DNA from: DASWOJ01 sp964242415
GTDB lineage: Bacteria > Pseudomonadota > Alphaproteobacteria > Acetobacterales > Acetobacteraceae
Length of the DNA stretch: 64,000 nt
Assembly: GCA_964242415.1 (NCBI GenBank)
Contig: CAXTAT010000018.1
Location: 41,294 to 105,293 of the forward strand
Direction of reading: 5' to 3'
Shown: positions 51,422 to 60,708 of the stretch, piece by piece
Numbering within the stretch: position 1 is the stretch's first letter
Layout of the letters: each line of letters begins with the position of its first letter
The notes under the pieces: model-generated
What the model was told of the DNA's origin: nothing
The model's input: the letters and a program-made list of their open reading frames with translations, nothing else
Databases searched by the model: none
Made by a program: the position numbers and the translations under genes

Positions 51422-53035
51422 TTGGACGCCATGCCGCCCCGGCCGGCCGACGCAGCGGCGTTCTGGAACCAGCGGCTTGCCGCACTTGCGGATGCGGACG
51501 CCACCGCCGGGGGCCTCGCCTCCCCGGAGGCCGAACCGCGGCTGCGGCAGCACGGCCCGAACAACGTCGCCGAGGTGCATCGCCCCCCGGCATGGCGGCG
51601 GTTCGCCGGACGGTTCGCTAACCCGCTGATCCCAGTCCTGCTCGCCGCCAGCGCATTGTCGGCCGTGGCCGGGGACCTCGCGAGCTTCGCCATCGTCGTC
51701 GCCATCGTCCTGCTGAGCGTGCTGCTGGACGTGGTGCAGGAGGGGCGGGCGCAGGACGCCGTGGCCACCCTGCAGGGCAAGGTGGCGCTGCGAGCGGAGG
51801 TGCGGCGGGACGGGGCGGTGGTGACGCTGCCGTTCACGGCCCTGGTGCCCGGCGACGCGGTGCTGCTCACCGCGGGGTTCGCCGTGTTCCTCGAGCCGCC
51901 CAAGGCGTCCGCCGGCCCGGCCCTGCGCGCGCTGGCCGCCGCGGGCGTCGCGGTGAAGGTGCTGACCGGCGACGGCGAGTGCGTCGCACGCCACGTCTGC
52001 GCCGAGCTGGGGCTGCCGGAGCCGGACGTCGTGACCGGCGCGGCGCTGGCGGGCATGGACGATGCGGCGCTGCTGGCCCGGGTGGGGCGCGCGGACCTGT
52101 TCTGCCGGGTGACGCCGCAGCAGCAGCTGCGGGTGCTGCTGGCGCTGAAGCGGGCCGGGCGCACGGTGGGTTATTTGGGTGACGGCATCAACGACGCCCC
52201 GGCGCTGCACGCGGCGGACGTGGGCATCTCCGTCGATGGCGGGGCGGACGTGGCGAAGGCGGCGGCGCCGGTGATCCTGATGCAGCCGGACCTGGGCGTG
52301 CTGCACGAGGGGGTCGTCGAGGGCCGGCGCACCGTGGTGAACGTGGACAAATACATCCTGATGGCCGGCAGCGCCAACCTGGGCAACAACTTCAGCATGG
52401 TGCTGGCTGGGCTGGTGCTGCCGTTCCTGCCGCTGCTGCCGATCCAGGTGCTGCTGACCAACCTGGTGTATGACCTGGCGCAGATGGGCCTGCCGCTGGA
52501 CCGGGTCGATCCGGAGCGGGCGGCGCAGCCGGTGCACTGGGACATCCGGCTGATCCGGCGCTTCATGCTGGTGATGGCGCCGGTCAGCACCCTGTTCGAC
52601 ATGCTGACCTTCGGCTTGCTGCTCCTGGTATTCCATGCGGGGGAGGAGCTGTTCCGCACCGGCTGGTTCGTGGAGTCGCTGGTGACGCAGATCCTAATGA
52701 TCTTCGCCGTCCGCACCCGCAGGCACCTGTTCGCCAGCCGGCCCGGGCTGGGCGTGGCCGTGCTGGCGGCCGGGGCGGTGGCGTTCACGCTGGCCCTGCC
52801 GGTGCTGCCGTTCGGCGCCTGGTTCGGCCTGGTCGTGCCGCCGGCGGGCTACTTCGCCGCCCTGCTGCCGGTGGTGGCCGGGTTCCTGGTGGTGACCGAG
52901 CTGGCCAAGCGGCTGTTCTACGCCCGGCTGCCCGGCGAGCGTCCCGGTGACAAGCCGATGCTGACCGCCGCGGCCGTGGACGGGGCTGGCGTCCTGCTGG
53001 GCGTTGTTGCAAGAATCGCTGCGAGGCTGGGCTAG
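51422..53035 (+). CDS. MgtA-type P-type ATPase lacking the phosphorylation domain
   Basis: Encodes 537 residues against about 900 for intact Mg2+-type P-ATPases. The N-terminal part (PEAEPRLRQHGPNNVAEV, first membrane pair, VTLPFTALVPGDAVLLTAG) is joined in frame near residue 152 to FAVFLEPPKASAGPALRAL, which normally lies beyond the phosphorylation site. Missing are the rest of the actuator domain, membrane helices 3 and 4 and the DKTGT aspartate. The hinge GDGINDAPAL and the C-terminal six helices are kept. Without the Asp it cannot be a working pump; it may be a decaying gene or a reshaped membrane protein. TTG at 51422 or ATG at 51431 may be the start. Confidence 0.85.
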   Translation: MDAMPPRPADAAAFWNQRLAALADADATAGGLASPEAEPRLRQHGPNNVAEVHRPPAWRRFAGRFANPLIPVLLAASALSAVAGDLASFAIVVAIVLLSVLLDVVQEGRAQDAVATLQGKVALRAEVRRDGAVVTLPFTALVPGDAVLLTAGFAVFLEPPKASAGPALRALAAAGVAVKVLTGDGECVARHVCAELGLPEPDVVTGAALAGMDDAALLARVGRADLFCRVTPQQQLRVLLALKRAGRTVGYLGDGINDAPALHAADVGISVDGGADVAKAAAPVILMQPDLGVLHEGVVEGRRTVVNVDKYILMAGSANLGNNFSMVLAGLVLPFLPLLPIQVLLTNLVYDLAQMGLPLDRVDPERAAQPVHWDIRLIRRFMLVMAPVSTLFDMLTFGLLLLVFHAGEELFRTGWFVESLVTQILMIFAVRTRRHLFASRPGLGVAVLAAGAVAFTLALPVLPFGAWFGLVVPPAGYFAALLPVVAGFLVVTELAKRLFYARLPGERPGDKPMLTAAAVDGAGVLLGVVARIAARLG

Positions 53036-53461
53036 CCCATCCCGGCGCGGCAACCAGGCGAGGTGGACAGCGACAGGCTTTGCCGGGGATCATCGTGTTC
53101 AGGACGGCGATGGCGGCCTCGCCCCGTCGCGCAGGCAAGCCCCGGGCACGCAGCTTGGGGCTGAACGAGGGCGATGGCGGCAGAGGGAGGCTGCGGCAGC
53201 CCTGGGCGGTGCGCTCGGACCGCTTTGTAACTGCGGCCGACCCGCACTCGATGCGCTGTATCCCCGTTCACCCCGCCCGTGAGGCAGGGCGCCATAGCCA
53301 AGCCAACCCGACCCGGCCAGAGGCGTCGGCGCGAGCCCTGGCGCAACTGGCAAGCCCCGGCGGCACTGCTGCAATCACGGCTGCAATAATGGCTGCAATA
53401 ACGAGTCCTAGAGGTTTCCAGGCGACAATGACCAGCCAGTCATCCAAGTATTGGAAACCCC
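53036..53461. other. Intergenic region with short tandem repeat
   Basis: About 425 bases without a supported gene. Near its end GGCTGCAATAAC-like 12-base units repeat three times (about 53367-53404). A chemoreceptor promoter is expected here but not recognisable. Confidence 0.45.
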
Positions 53462-55441
53462 ATGCGTCGCCTGTCCACCCAGATCAGCATCGGCGGCAGG
53501 ATCACCCTCGCCTTTGCGCTTGTGCTGTGCTGCACCGCCGGCCTCGGCTTGTTCTCCATGCAGCGCCTGGCCGCCGTCAACGACGCCGCGACCGCGATCC
53601 GGGACAACTGGCTTCCGGCGACGCGCGCCCTGGGCCAGATCGACTCCGCGCTGAAGCAGTACCGGATCTTCGAGCTGCGCCACGTCGTGTCGCGCACCGA
53701 AGCCGCGAGGGCGGCCCGGGATGCAGACCTCCAAAAGACGGCGGCTGCCTACGACGCCGCTTGGTCCGACTACAAGGCGACGCTCGCCCCAGGCCGGGAC
53801 CAGGAGCATGTCGCGGCGATCAGCGCCGCCCGGGCCGGCTATCTCCGCATCAGCGCCGAGGTTCTGGAGCATTCCCATGGGGACGACGGCGCCGCCCTCG
53901 ACTTGTTCGAGGGCGACGAGTTCAAGACATACCTGGTCCTGGTCGCGGCGATCCAGGCGGACATCGCCTCCAACGTGGCGGAGGGCAAGAAGGCCGCCGA
54001 TGACGGGGCCGCCCTGGGCCGGTCCGCGCATGCCTGGATCATGGCCCTGGTCGGCCTGGCGGCGGTGCTGTGCGTCCTGATCGGCTGGTCCATGATCCGC
54101 GGCATCTCGGCGCCGGTCAGCGCGATGACGGCGGCGATGCGCCGGCTGGCCGACCAGGACTTCACGGTCGGGGTGCCCGGCGCTGGCCGCGGCGATGAGA
54201 TCGGCGCCATGTCCGCGGCGGTGCAGGTGTTTAAGGACGCCGGCGTCGAAAAGCTGCGGCTTGAAGGCGAAGCGGCCGAACAGCAGCGGCGGATGGAGGC
54301 GGAGCGGGCACGGGGCGAGGCGGAGCGCGCCAAGGCCGCCGCCGACCAGGGCGCCGTGGTCGCCGCGGTCGCCTCCGGGCTGGAGCAGCTTGCGGGTGGC
54401 GACCTCACCGCCCGTCTGAACCAGACGTTCCCGGCGGGGTATGAGGCGCTGCGGGACAACTACAACGCGGCCATGGTGCAGTTGCAGACGGCGATGCAGG
54501 CGATCATCGGCAACGCGCAAGGCATCCGCTCGGGCACGGAAGGGATTGCCCAGGCCTCCGACGACCTGAGCCGCCGCACCGAGCAGCAGGCGGCGAGCCT
54601 GGAGGAAACGGCGGCGGCGCTGGACGAGATCACCGCCACCGTGCGCAAGACCGCCGAGGGCGCCAAGCATGCGCGGGAAGTCGTGCTGCAAACGCGCGCC
54701 GACGCCGAGCACTCCGGGTCCGTGGTGCGTCAAGCGGTCGGCGCCATGGGTGAGATCGAGGCGTCGTCGCGCCAGGTCGGCCAGATTATCGGCGTGATCG
54801 ACGAGATCGCGTTTCAGACCAACCTGCTCGCGCTCAATGCCGGGGTGGAGGCGGCGCGCGCGGGCGACGCGGGCCGTGGCTTCGCGGTGGTGGCGAGCGA
54901 AGTGCGGGCGCTGGCCCAGCGCTCGGCGGATGCGGCGCGCGAGATCAAGGCGCTGATCCACACCTCGGCGCAGCAGGTGGGCGTGGGCGTCAAGCTGGTC
55001 GGCGAAACCGGCGAGATGCTGACGCGCATCGTGACCCAGGTGGCCGAGGTCAGCGGCGTGGTGGGCGAGATTGCGGCGGCAGCGGCCGAGCAGGCGTCCG
55101 GCCTGGCCGAGGTGAACACGGCGGTGAACCAGATGGACCAGGTGACGCAGCAGAACGCCGCCATGGTGGAGCAGAGCACGGCCGCCGCCCATGCCTTGTC
55201 GCAGGAGACTGCCGCGCTCGCCCAGCTCACGGGCCGGTTCCGGCTTGGCGAGGAGGGTGGCAGCGTTCAGGCTGGAGCTTTGGCCGAGGGCATGGCGGCC
55301 AGGCGCCACCCGGCGGCGGCCCCTCCTGGACGGAGCCGTGCCGTGCTCAAGGTAGTGCCTTCTCCGGGCCGGGCCGACAGCGCCGTCCGCAAGCCGGCAC
55401 GCACCGCAGTGGCTGAGGCGGACGGCTGGCAGGAGTTTTGA
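53462..55441 (+). CDS. Methyl-accepting chemotaxis protein with C-terminal tether
   Basis: Encodes 659 residues. Membrane helices lie at about 11-33 and 193-218, flanking a four-helix periplasmic sensor ([18 protein letters not shown] is typical of 4HB_MCP). HAMP domains follow ([19 protein letters not shown] and a second unit near GDLTARLNQ). The signalling hairpin contains the conserved tip [20 protein letters not shown]. The protein ends GWQEF, a match to the xWxxF tether that recruits CheR or CheB for adaptation. No chemotaxis genes are adjacent. Ligand unknown. Confidence 0.95.
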   Translation: MRRLSTQISIGGRITLAFALVLCCTAGLGLFSMQRLAAVNDAATAIRDNWLPATRALGQIDSALKQYRIFELRHVVSRTEAARAARDADLQKTAAAYDAAWSDYKATLAPGRDQEHVAAISAARAGYLRISAEVLEHSHGDDGAALDLFEGDEFKTYLVLVAAIQADIASNVAEGKKAADDGAALGRSAHAWIMALVGLAAVLCVLIGWSMIRGISAPVSAMTAAMRRLADQDFTVGVPGAGRGDEIGAMSAAVQVFKDAGVEKLRLEGEAAEQQRRMEAERARGEAERAKAAADQGAVVAAVASGLEQLAGGDLTARLNQTFPAGYEALRDNYNAAMVQLQTAMQAIIGNAQGIRSGTEGIAQASDDLSRRTEQQAASLEETAAALDEITATVRKTAEGAKHAREVVLQTRADAEHSGSVVRQAVGAMGEIEASSRQVGQIIGVIDEIAFQTNLLALNAGVEAARAGDAGRGFAVVASEVRALAQRSADAAREIKALIHTSAQQVGVGVKLVGETGEMLTRIVTQVAEVSGVVGEIAAAAAEQASGLAEVNTAVNQMDQVTQQNAAMVEQSTAAAHALSQETAALAQLTGRFRLGEEGGSVQAGALAEGMAARRHPAAAPPGRSRAVLKVVPSPGRADSAVRKPARTAVAEADGWQEF

Positions 55442-55665
55442 TCAGGGGCAGCGTCGTTGCATGGACAATTTGCAACTCCATCAACGCTGTGGGCTGTGCC
55501 GAAAGCACGGCTTGAGCCCAAGTTCCCAGCTCCGGGCGGATCGACGCCAACGCATCGGCGGGCGCGTGCCGATGCCGCGTTCCTCCCCGCCGATGGTCTC
55601 GATGCAAGCGGCTTCAGGGCACGACGCAGGCTGGAACCGGCGGTCCCCGATTGGCGCCGGGCAGG

Positions 55666-56457
55666 TCACCGCCGCTGCACCGCCAAGGCCCGCATAATGG
55701 CCAGTGCGGCCCCGATCGCGAGCAGCGAGACGCCGGTCGTCGCCGCCCCAAGCGCGTAGAGCACCGGCGAGGTCACATTCGTCGTCATGCCGAAGATCTC
55801 GAGCGGCAGGGTGTTGTCGCTGCCGGCGGTCAGCAGGGTGCGGGGGAACTCGTCCCAGCTTAGGGAGAAGCCGAACAGGGCGATGCCGACGATGCCGGGC
55901 AGCAGGATCGGCAGCACCACGAGCCGGAAGCTTTGCCAGGGCGTCGCGCCGAGGTCGCGGGCCGCTTCCTCCCACGAACGGTCGAAGCGGTTGAGCACGG
56001 CGAACATGATCAGCAGGCCGAACGGCAGGGTCCATGTCAACTGCGCCCCGAACGCCGAGCTGTACCAGGCGGTGTCGAGTCCGGCCTGGCTGAACACCAG
56101 GCCCACGCCGAGGCTGACGAGGATCGAGGGCACGATGAGGCCCGCGAGCGCCAGCGAGAACAGCGCCGAGCTGCCGAGGAACCTCCGCCGGAACGCCAGG
56201 CCGGCGGCGACCGAGACGGCCACGGTCACCAGGCTGACCATGGCCGCCAGGGCGGCCGTGCGGCCGAGCGCCGCCCCGAGGTCGCCGACCGCCTGGCGCG
56301 CGAACAGCTCGGAGAACCAGTGCAGGGACACTCCGCGCATCGGAAAGGTGAGGCCGCTGTCCGGGCCGCCGAACGCCAGCACCATGATCGTGATGATGGG
56401 GCCATACAGGAACAGCACGAAGGCCACGAACAGCAGCCCGAGCAGGATGCGGCCCAC
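55666..56457 (-). CDS. ABC transporter permease, PotC/PotI type
   Basis: Encodes 263 residues with six membrane segments. The EAA loop that docks the ATPase is EEAARDLGATPWQSFRLVVLP. Similarity is to spermidine/putrescine-type permeases. The GTG at 56457 follows directly on the stop of the first permease, with no gap, so translation is coupled. Last gene of the transport operon. Confidence 0.92.
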   Translation of the reverse strand: MGRILLGLLFVAFVLFLYGPIITIMVLAFGGPDSGLTFPMRGVSLHWFSELFARQAVGDLGAALGRTAALAAMVSLVTVAVSVAAGLAFRRRFLGSSALFSLALAGLIVPSILVSLGVGLVFSQAGLDTAWYSSAFGAQLTWTLPFGLLIMFAVLNRFDRSWEEAARDLGATPWQSFRLVVLPILLPGIVGIALFGFSLSWDEFPRTLLTAGSDNTLPLEIFGMTTNVTSPVLYALGAATTGVSLLAIGAALAIMRALAVQRR

Positions 56458-57375
56458 CTACAGCTCCCGCCGGATGTTCGCCAGGCGCAGCAGGCTGCCA
56501 ACCCCGAGCAGCACGACGGCGAGCAGCACGACCGCGTTGGCGCAGGCGGCCGGGTACTGCAGCAGGCTGATCTGGTTCGAGATCATCAGCCCGACCGACG
56601 CGCGCTGACCGCCGCCCATCAGGCGCACGGTGATGAAGTCGCCCATGACCAGGGTGACCACGAAGGTGCTGCCGATGGCGAGGCCCGGCGTGCACAGCGG
56701 CACGACGACGTTCCAGGCGATCTGCGCCGCACTGGCCCCGGCGTCGCGCGCCGCCTCGATCAGCCGCCGGTCGATCCGGGTCATGGAGTTGAAGATGGGC
56801 ACCACCATGAACAGCGAGTACAGGTGCACGAAGGCCAGCACGATCGCGAAGTCGGAGAACAGCAACTGCTCCAGCGGCCGGTCGATCAGCCCCGCGCCGA
56901 GCAGCGCGCCGTTCACCAGCCCGTTGCGCCCCAGGAACGGCACCCATGAGATCATCCGGATGATGTTGCTGGTCAGGAACGGCACCGTGCACACCAGGAA
57001 CAGCGCCGTCTGCAGCGCGGCGGAGCGGACGTGGAAAGCGAGGAACCACGCGACCCCGAACCCGAGCGGCAAGATGATGGCCCAGACCAGCGCCGCGTAT
57101 TTCAGGGTGTTCCCGTAGGTGCGCCAGGTGACGCCGGACCCGAGCACGTCGCGGTAGTTCTCCAGGGTGAAGCCGGGGATGATGCGGACGCTGTCGTAAT
57201 CCCAGAAGCTGACGACGACGATGGCGAGCAGCGGAACCAGGAGGAAGGCGACCAGGACCGCGGCAAGCGGCAATGCCTGGAGATAGGGGGCCTGAAGGCG
57301 CATCGCTCCCGCAGGCGAGGGCCGGGGTGAGGCGCTCCGCAGCAACCCCCGGGACGGCCTGGTTGAAACCCTCAC
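56458..57375 (-). CDS. ABC transporter permease, PotB/PotH type
   Basis: Encodes 305 residues with six membrane helices and the EAA loop IEAARDAGASAAQIAWNVVVP. FLTSNIIRMISWVPFLGRNG and GGGQRASVGLMISNQI are typical of polyamine-type permeases. The GTG at 57375 overlaps the binding-protein stop (GTGA), supporting this start; an ATG at 57303 is the alternative. Works with the PotI-type permease and binding protein; the matching ATPase is missing from the operon. Confidence 0.92.
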   Translation of the reverse strand: MRVSTRPSRGLLRSASPRPSPAGAMRLQAPYLQALPLAAVLVAFLLVPLLAIVVVSFWDYDSVRIIPGFTLENYRDVLGSGVTWRTYGNTLKYAALVWAIILPLGFGVAWFLAFHVRSAALQTALFLVCTVPFLTSNIIRMISWVPFLGRNGLVNGALLGAGLIDRPLEQLLFSDFAIVLAFVHLYSLFMVVPIFNSMTRIDRRLIEAARDAGASAAQIAWNVVVPLCTPGLAIGSTFVVTLVMGDFITVRLMGGGQRASVGLMISNQISLLQYPAACANAVVLLAVVLLGVGSLLRLANIRREL

Positions 57376-58646
57376 GCCGCCACGAACTCGTTCCATTTCT
57401 GGACCAGGTAGCGGTCCTGGTCCATGACCGAGTTCCAGCATGCCACCTTGGTCATGCGTTCCTGGAACGACCCGCCGTCGCGCTTTGCACCGGCCTTGTC
57501 GATCACCTTGCCATCGGGGCTTAGGATGTCGGCGGTGGCGGCCTTGCCCTCCATCCAGTAGCCCCATTCGTCCGCGCTCATGTTCTCCTTCGCGGTCTCC
57601 AGGACGGCGCTGTAGTAGCCTTGCCGGTTCAGGTAGGCGCCGGCCCAGCCTGAAAGGTACCAGTTGATGTACTCGTAGGCCGCATCAAGCTCGAGGCCGG
57701 TCAGGTGCTTGGCAATCCCAAGCCCGCCGCCCCAGCCGCGATACCCCTCGGCTAGCGGCTGGTAGGTGCAGGCGATGCCGCGCGAGCGCACCGCCGTCAC
57801 GGCTGGCGACCACATCGACTGGATCACGACCTCCCCCGCGGCCATCAGGTTCACGCTCTCGTCGAAGCTTTTCCAGAACGCGCGGAACTGCCCGGCGTGC
57901 TTGGTCTCGATCAGGAAGGCGACCGTCTTGTCGATCTCCTCGCGCGTCATGTTGCCCTTGTCGGCGTATTTCAGGGTGCCCAGGCTCTCCATCACCATCG
58001 CCGCATCCATGATGCCGATGCCGGGGATGTTGAGGATGCTGGCGCGGCCCTTGAACGCGGGATCGACCAGGTCCTTCCAGTGGGTGATCGGGCGGCCCAC
58101 CAGGTCAGGCCGGATGCCGAGCGTGTCGGCGTTGTAGATGGTGGGGATCAGCGTCATCCAGCCGCTGGGCTGCGCGGTGAACTTGGTGGAGGCCGGGCCT
58201 TCGACGAAGCTCACGGTATGCGGCGCGGTGCCCTGGCCGATGGTGCTGTCGGGCGTCAGCCGGCCGGTGGTGAACAGCGGCACGATGCGGTCGTATTCCT
58301 TGATCCGCCGGGTATCCATCGGCTGCAGCACGCCTGCGGGGAAGACCTTCTTGCACAGGAAGTACTCGATGTCGGCGATGTCGTAGCTGCGGGGCTGCGT
58401 CACCGCCTTCTGCGTGACCGCATCGGTGTCGAGCGCCGTCATGGCGAGCGTGATGCCCAGGTCCTGCTTCACCTTGTCCGCAATCGGGTTCAGCGCCGAG
58501 ACGCCGGTGCCGAACTGCCGCAGCGTCACGTTGCGGATGTTCTGCGCCCAGATCGTCGGAAAGCCGGTCGGGAACGCGGCGGCGGTGCCGGCGGCAACGG
58601 TGGCGGCCTTTGCAGCGACTTTGATGAGCGTACGGCGCGTGGTCAT
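57372..58646 (-). CDS. ABC transporter substrate-binding protein, polyamine type
   Basis: Encodes 424 residues. The signal has a twin-arginine-like start (TTRRTLIKVAAKA) and ends before FPTIWAQNI. The body is a bacterial solute-binding fold of the PotD/PotF class (RQFGTGVSALNPIADKV, YNADTLGIRPDLVGRPITHW, SFDESVNLMAAGEVVIQSMW). GGAGA precedes the ATG at 58646. Substrate may be a polyamine, or an amino compound used by the neighbouring amidohydrolase; neither is proven. Confidence 0.9.
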   Translation of the reverse strand: MTTRRTLIKVAAKAATVAAGTAAAFPTGFPTIWAQNIRNVTLRQFGTGVSALNPIADKVKQDLGITLAMTALDTDAVTQKAVTQPRSYDIADIEYFLCKKVFPAGVLQPMDTRRIKEYDRIVPLFTTGRLTPDSTIGQGTAPHTVSFVEGPASTKFTAQPSGWMTLIPTIYNADTLGIRPDLVGRPITHWKDLVDPAFKGRASILNIPGIGIMDAAMVMESLGTLKYADKGNMTREEIDKTVAFLIETKHAGQFRAFWKSFDESVNLMAAGEVVIQSMWSPAVTAVRSRGIACTYQPLAEGYRGWGGGLGIAKHLTGLELDAAYEYINWYLSGWAGAYLNRQGYYSAVLETAKENMSADEWGYWMEGKAATADILSPDGKVIDKAGAKRDGGSFQERMTKVACWNSVMDQDRYLVQKWNEFVAA

Positions 58647-58751
58647 CCAGGTTCTCCTGTTGGGGGGTGGTGCAGGCGGGGGGGGATGGTGCAGGCGTGC
58701 GGGGCGGACCAGCCGATGGTGGCTGCGCCGGCGGCGGTCGGGGCAGCGTGG

Positions 58752-58857
58752 CAGCCGGTGCCGGGCATGAGCGCCCGGGCCAGCGCCACGGGCTGCTGAG
58801 TGCGGCGCCATGGCGCTTTGTGATCCCAATCAGCTCGACGGTCGATGGCGTTGTCAC
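58752..58857 (-). pseudogene. Collapsed ABC-transporter ATPase gene
   Basis: From a GTG at 58857 one frame reads TTPSTVELIGITKRHGA, the normal N-terminus of a PotA-type ATPase. After about 18 codons the sequence jumps, in another frame, to QQPVALARALMPGTG (about 58798-58755), the segment just after the ABC signature motif, with the usual Arg changed to Pro. Walker A, the signature motif and the C-terminal half are gone. Only some 33 of about 360 codons remain, located exactly where the operon should encode its ATPase. Confidence 0.7.
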
Positions 58858-58967
58858 GGTGGGTTGCCCAGCAACAAGCGTGCCGCGGCGGCCTTGCGCC
58901 GGAACACATGCCGAGGCGGGGGCGGCTGGGCAGGGCAATCGCATATGGCGCAGGACCCGCATCGGCT

Positions 58968-59110
58968 CCCTCTCCCTCCGGGAGAGGGCTGGGGTGAGGG
59001 AGGCCGCACGCGCCAAGCCCGGCGTGGTTGGGAGTGGGTTTCGTGCTTGAAGCGGGCGGGTTCGGCCCTTGCCGCTTCCCTCACCCCGGCCCTCTCCCGG
59101 AGGGAGAGGG
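58968..59110. repeat. Inverted pair of 34-bp CCCTCTCCC repeats
   Basis: The 34 bases at 58968-59001 (CCCTCTCCCTCCGGGAGAGG then GCTGGGGTGAGGGA) recur inverted at 59077-59110 with one mismatch, about 75 bases apart. Each arm is itself a small hairpin. The family is the one seen at 15541-15700. Located in the non-coding gap between the ATPase remnant and the amidohydrolase. Confidence 0.85.
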
Positions 59111-59214
59111 AGAAGGCAGCGCCCTTGAGCCAAATGCAATCGCCCTGGGCGGCTGGGGGTCTCCGCTTGCTTGGAAGCAGCGCCGGCCCGAAGCCGATGC
59201 CCGGCATGACCGGC

Positions 59215-60555
59215 CTACCGTGCCAGCGCCGCCACGATCCGCTCGCCCGAGCCGACCAGCGCCAACCGGATCGCGTCCAGGCCCGGGTGGAGCAGCCGGA
59301 AATCCCGCTTGCGCCACCCACCCGCGACCATCACCGCCTCGATATCGGCGCGGCCGGCCTGGAGAACGGTCGCGACGGGATCGTGGACGGGGGCCAGGCT
59401 GAGCGACCGCGCGTCGATCACGACCAGGTCCGCCTGCTTGCCGGGCGCCAGGCTCCCCGCCCGATCGGCCAGCCCCAGCGCCTCCGCGCCACGGTTGGTG
59501 ATCCAAGACAGGGCCTCGCGGGCCGTGATCGATGGGCGTTCGGAGATGGCTCCGGTCCGGGCGCGGATGGAGGCATGATCGAGGGCGCGCTGGTGCGCCA
59601 GGGCGATGCGGGCCACGGTCAGCATCTCCCCGGACACGGCACTCTCGATGTCCACACCCAGGGACGGCGCCGTGCCCAGCGCCCGCAGCCGCCCGGTGAT
59701 CGGATGGCCGTGGCCCATCGCCATCTCTGGCTCCGGCGTGGCGGTGAAGGTTGCGCCCGCGTCCACGAAACGGCGCAGGCGATCATCCGGCAGGTCGTTG
59801 CCGTGCACGATGTTGGTGCCCGGCCCCACCAGGCCGGCCGCCTCCACCGCGTCCCAGCCGCCGGGGCTTTTCGGCGGACCGCCGCCCTGGTGCATGGAGG
59901 CGACCAGCGCCAACTCGGCCGCCAGGCGGAAATCGGCCAGCGCCACGTCGGTCGTGGAGTAATGCGGCCCGAGAATCGCCATCCCGAGCGTGAGCAGCCC
60001 GTCGGACGCGAAGAACCCGCCCCGGCGCAGCCGCTCCACTTCGGCGCGAGGATGCGGCACCTCCGAGAAATGCGGCTGGCCCGGCAGGGGGTCCGGCTTG
60101 GGCGAGCCGTGCAGGAAGGCGGCGCGGATGCCGGATGCGGCCAGGGCGTCCACGGCCGCATCCGTGTGGGCCGGGGTCGGGTTGTTGTGGCACCAATCGC
60201 CGAGCGTCGTCGTGCCGCAGTCGAGCTGGTTGAGCGCGCCGGCCAGGGTCCCGATATGGACGTCCTGCGGGGTGAAATGGGTGGCCAGCCCGGCATGCAC
60301 ATGGCGGAAATATTCGAGCAGCGTCCAATCCGCCGCCAGGCCGCGCAACGCCGTCTGCCAGGTATGCATGTGCGCGTTGACCAGGCCGGGAATGACGATC
60401 CTGCCAGTGAGATCGACGCACTCGGCGTCGCCGCCGTCCAGGTCTGGCGCAATGGCCATGATGCGTGCGCCATCCACGAGGATGTCCAGGGCGCCGTCGG
60501 CGATGTCAGGCGCCATCGTCACCACCGTGGCGCCCTGGAGCAGCAGCCGTCTCAT
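59215..60555 (-). CDS. Amidohydrolase, cytosine-deaminase/TrzA-type
   Basis: Encodes 446 residues of the mononuclear-metal amidohydrolases. Metal ligands are expected in PGLVNAHMHTWQ (HxH), in a His of LALVASMHQGG, in NIVHGNDL, and in a C-terminal acidic residue. The carboxy end LADRAGSLAPGKQADLVVID is typical of guanine/cytosine deaminase-like and chlorohydrolase-like enzymes. It probably deaminates a nitrogen heterocycle. The ATG at 60555 follows AAGGATC; one at 60579 is possible. It lies upstream of the transporter genes on the same strand, so the two may once have served one pathway. Confidence 0.88.
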   Translation of the reverse strand: MRRLLLQGATVVTMAPDIADGALDILVDGARIMAIAPDLDGGDAECVDLTGRIVIPGLVNAHMHTWQTALRGLAADWTLLEYFRHVHAGLATHFTPQDVHIGTLAGALNQLDCGTTTLGDWCHNNPTPAHTDAAVDALAASGIRAAFLHGSPKPDPLPGQPHFSEVPHPRAEVERLRRGGFFASDGLLTLGMAILGPHYSTTDVALADFRLAAELALVASMHQGGGPPKSPGGWDAVEAAGLVGPGTNIVHGNDLPDDRLRRFVDAGATFTATPEPEMAMGHGHPITGRLRALGTAPSLGVDIESAVSGEMLTVARIALAHQRALDHASIRARTGAISERPSITAREALSWITNRGAEALGLADRAGSLAPGKQADLVVIDARSLSLAPVHDPVATVLQAGRADIEAVMVAGGWRKRDFRLLHPGLDAIRLALVGSGERIVAALAR

Positions 60556-60708
60556 TACGATGATCCTTCCATGCGGCATCGCGCCATCGTCCCGAGCTTA
60601 CGATGTGCCCGCCGGCATGGCGACATCCTGCATGGCGACATCCTGGCCCTCCTCTGTCGAACCCCGCCCGCAATGCCGCGTTGCTGACATCATTGCCGGA
60701 GGCGCACA

